A stretch of DNA of 64,000 nucleotides from Hyphomicrobiales bacterium (GTDB lineage Bacteria; Pseudomonadota; Alphaproteobacteria; Rhizobiales; Methyloligellaceae): contig JAJFHP010000065.1 in NCBI GenBank assembly GCA_021775555.1, positions 62,001-126,000 on the forward strand. Reading direction: 5' to 3'. The notes under the pieces are model-generated. The model was given only the letters and a program-made list of their open reading frames with translations, ran no database searches and was not told the origin of the DNA. The stretch's first letter is position 1, and every line of letters starts with the position of its first letter. Below are positions 63,041 to 64,000 of the stretch, piece by piece. A program made the translations under genes and the position numbers.

Positions 63041-64000
63041 ATGATTCCCCGCTATACACGCGCCCCCATGGCCGACATTTGGGAGCCGGAATCCCGGTTC
63101 CAAATCTGGTTTGAAATCGAGGCCCATGCCTGCGACGCAATGGTTGAACTTGGTATCATCCCGAAGGAAGCCGCCAAGGCCGTCTGGGACAAGGGCGGAT
63201 TCGATGTCGCCCGCATCGATGAAATTGAGCGGGAGGTCAAACATGACGTCATCGCCTTTCTCACCAGCCTGGCCGAGCATGTGGGCGAGGAAGCCCGCTT
63301 CGTTCATCAGGGTCTGACGTCATCGGATGTACTGGATACCTGTTTCAACGTGCAGCTGGTGCGCGCTTCAGACATGCTGCTGGAGGACCTGGACGCCCTG
63401 CTGGCCGCGCTGAAAAAGCGCGCTATCGAACACAAGGACACGGTGTGCATCGGCCGCAGCCATGCCATTCATGCTGAACCGACCACCTTTGGCCTCAAAA
63501 TGGCCCAGGCCTACGCGGAATTTTCACGCGCAAAGGAGCGCTTGCAAGCAGCGCGCAAGGAGGTCGCCACCTGTGCGATTTCCGGCCCTGTTGGTACCTT
63601 CGCCACCGTCGACCCGCGCGTCGAGGAGCATGTGGCGAAAGCGCTAGGGCTGGAGAGCGAACCCATCTCGACGCAAGTCATCCCACGCGACCGGCACGCC
63701 ATGTATTTCGCCACCCTCGGGGTTATCGCGTCTTCCATCGAGCGCCTGGCGACGGAAATACGCCATTTGCAGCGCACCGAAGTACTGGAGGCAGAGGAAT
63801 ATTTCTCCGCAGGCCAAAAAGGGTCTTCGTCCATGCCCCACAAGCGCAACCCTGTTCTGACGGAAAACCTCACCGGCCTGGCAAGGCTCGTGCGCTCAAG
63901 CGTGATGCCGGCCATGGAAAATGTCGCGCTGTGGCATGAGCGCGACATCTCGCACTCATCTGTTGAGCGCGGCATTGCGCCAGATGCGACAGTACATCTC
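63041..64000 (+). CDS. purB: adenylosuccinate lyase, first 320 codons (cut by window end)
   Basis: The reading frame from the ATG at 63041 (MIPRYTRAPMADIW) stays open to the window edge. It shows GLTSSDVLDTC, the catalytic His region SHAIHAEPTTFGLK and the fumarase/aspartase superfamily signature GSSSMPHKRNP. The enzyme releases fumarate in two steps of purine synthesis. About 110 C-terminal residues are expected beyond the window. Confidence 0.95.
   Translation, partial: MIPRYTRAPMADIWEPESRFQIWFEIEAHACDAMVELGIIPKEAAKAVWDKGGFDVARIDEIEREVKHDVIAFLTSLAEHVGEEARFVHQGLTSSDVLDTCFNVQLVRASDMLLEDLDALLAALKKRAIEHKDTVCIGRSHAIHAEPTTFGLKMAQAYAEFSRAKERLQAARKEVATCAISGPVGTFATVDPRVEEHVAKALGLESEPISTQVIPRDRHAMYFATLGVIASSIERLATEIRHLQRTEVLEAEEYFSAGQKGSSSMPHKRNPVLTENLTGLARLVRSSVMPAMENVALWHERDISHSSVERGIAPDATVHL

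Overview
The window reads as a chromosomal segment of an alphaproteobacterium, most likely of the Hyphomicrobiales (Rhizobiales) or a close relative. The basis is gene content and order: an iscR-nifS-sufBCDS operon; a row of core genes (tyrS, a large AsmA-like protein, bcp, bactofilin, prfB, PBP1A, amidase, rne, aminotransferase, M48 protease, DsbA, aroQ, accBC, aat, DUF2155, NDUFA12); a B12-dependent ribonucleotide reductase; and a liv operon carrying a DUF6867 gene. Genus and species cannot be fixed from this sequence alone. No rRNA, tRNA, CRISPR array, prophage or classical IS transposase was seen.

Layout. 1-5971: Fe-S cluster assembly operon on the minus strand, driven by a well-formed sigma70-like promoter with several dyads (iscR, class I cysteine desulfurase, sufB, a small membrane-protein gene with a hexanucleotide repeat, sufC, sufD, start of sufS). 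6070-14726: hydrolase, tyrS, AsmA/DUF3971 protein, peroxiredoxin, bactofilin, and prfB with its programmed +1 frameshift. 14820-22172: envelope and RNA genes (PBP1A, AMIN amidase, RNase E with a 755-base structured leader). 22192-30410: aminotransferase, M48 protease, DsbA-like protein, AroQ, AccB, AccC, Aat, DUF2155, NDUFA12 and a small XRE regulator. 31120-34854: NrdJ.

34855-36110 is the clearest accessory patch. It has lower GC, and holds a zinc-ribbon/DUF4145 gene followed directly by a 369-base unit in which one GIY-YIG nuclease gene is bounded by perfect 28-base inverted repeats whose core is ATTCCC-N8-GGGAAT. This is the best candidate in the window for an under-described mobile unit.

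36128-41755: Tat-type PQQ-like propeller protein, ceramidase-like membrane protein, CinA-like protein, SfsA, methionine aminopeptidase, RadC, cyclophilin-like protein. 41904-47171: a possible lipid or polyketide locus made of a type III polyketide synthase, an isoprenylcysteine-methyltransferase-like membrane enzyme, a ketosynthase with a dedicated acyl carrier protein (NodE/NodF-like arrangement) and an acyl-CoA ligase. 47238-54161: DUF2147-SPOR fusion, then a compact fatty-acid beta-oxidation operon (fadE, fadJ, thiolase). 54454-60219: CDGSH protein and a complete branched-chain amino-acid ABC transporter (livHMGF, DUF6867, livK) closed by a rho-independent terminator. 60283-64000: a small conserved-looking protein, P1-family peptidase, DUF2259 secreted protein, a membrane protein, and the first 320 codons of purB, cut by the window end.
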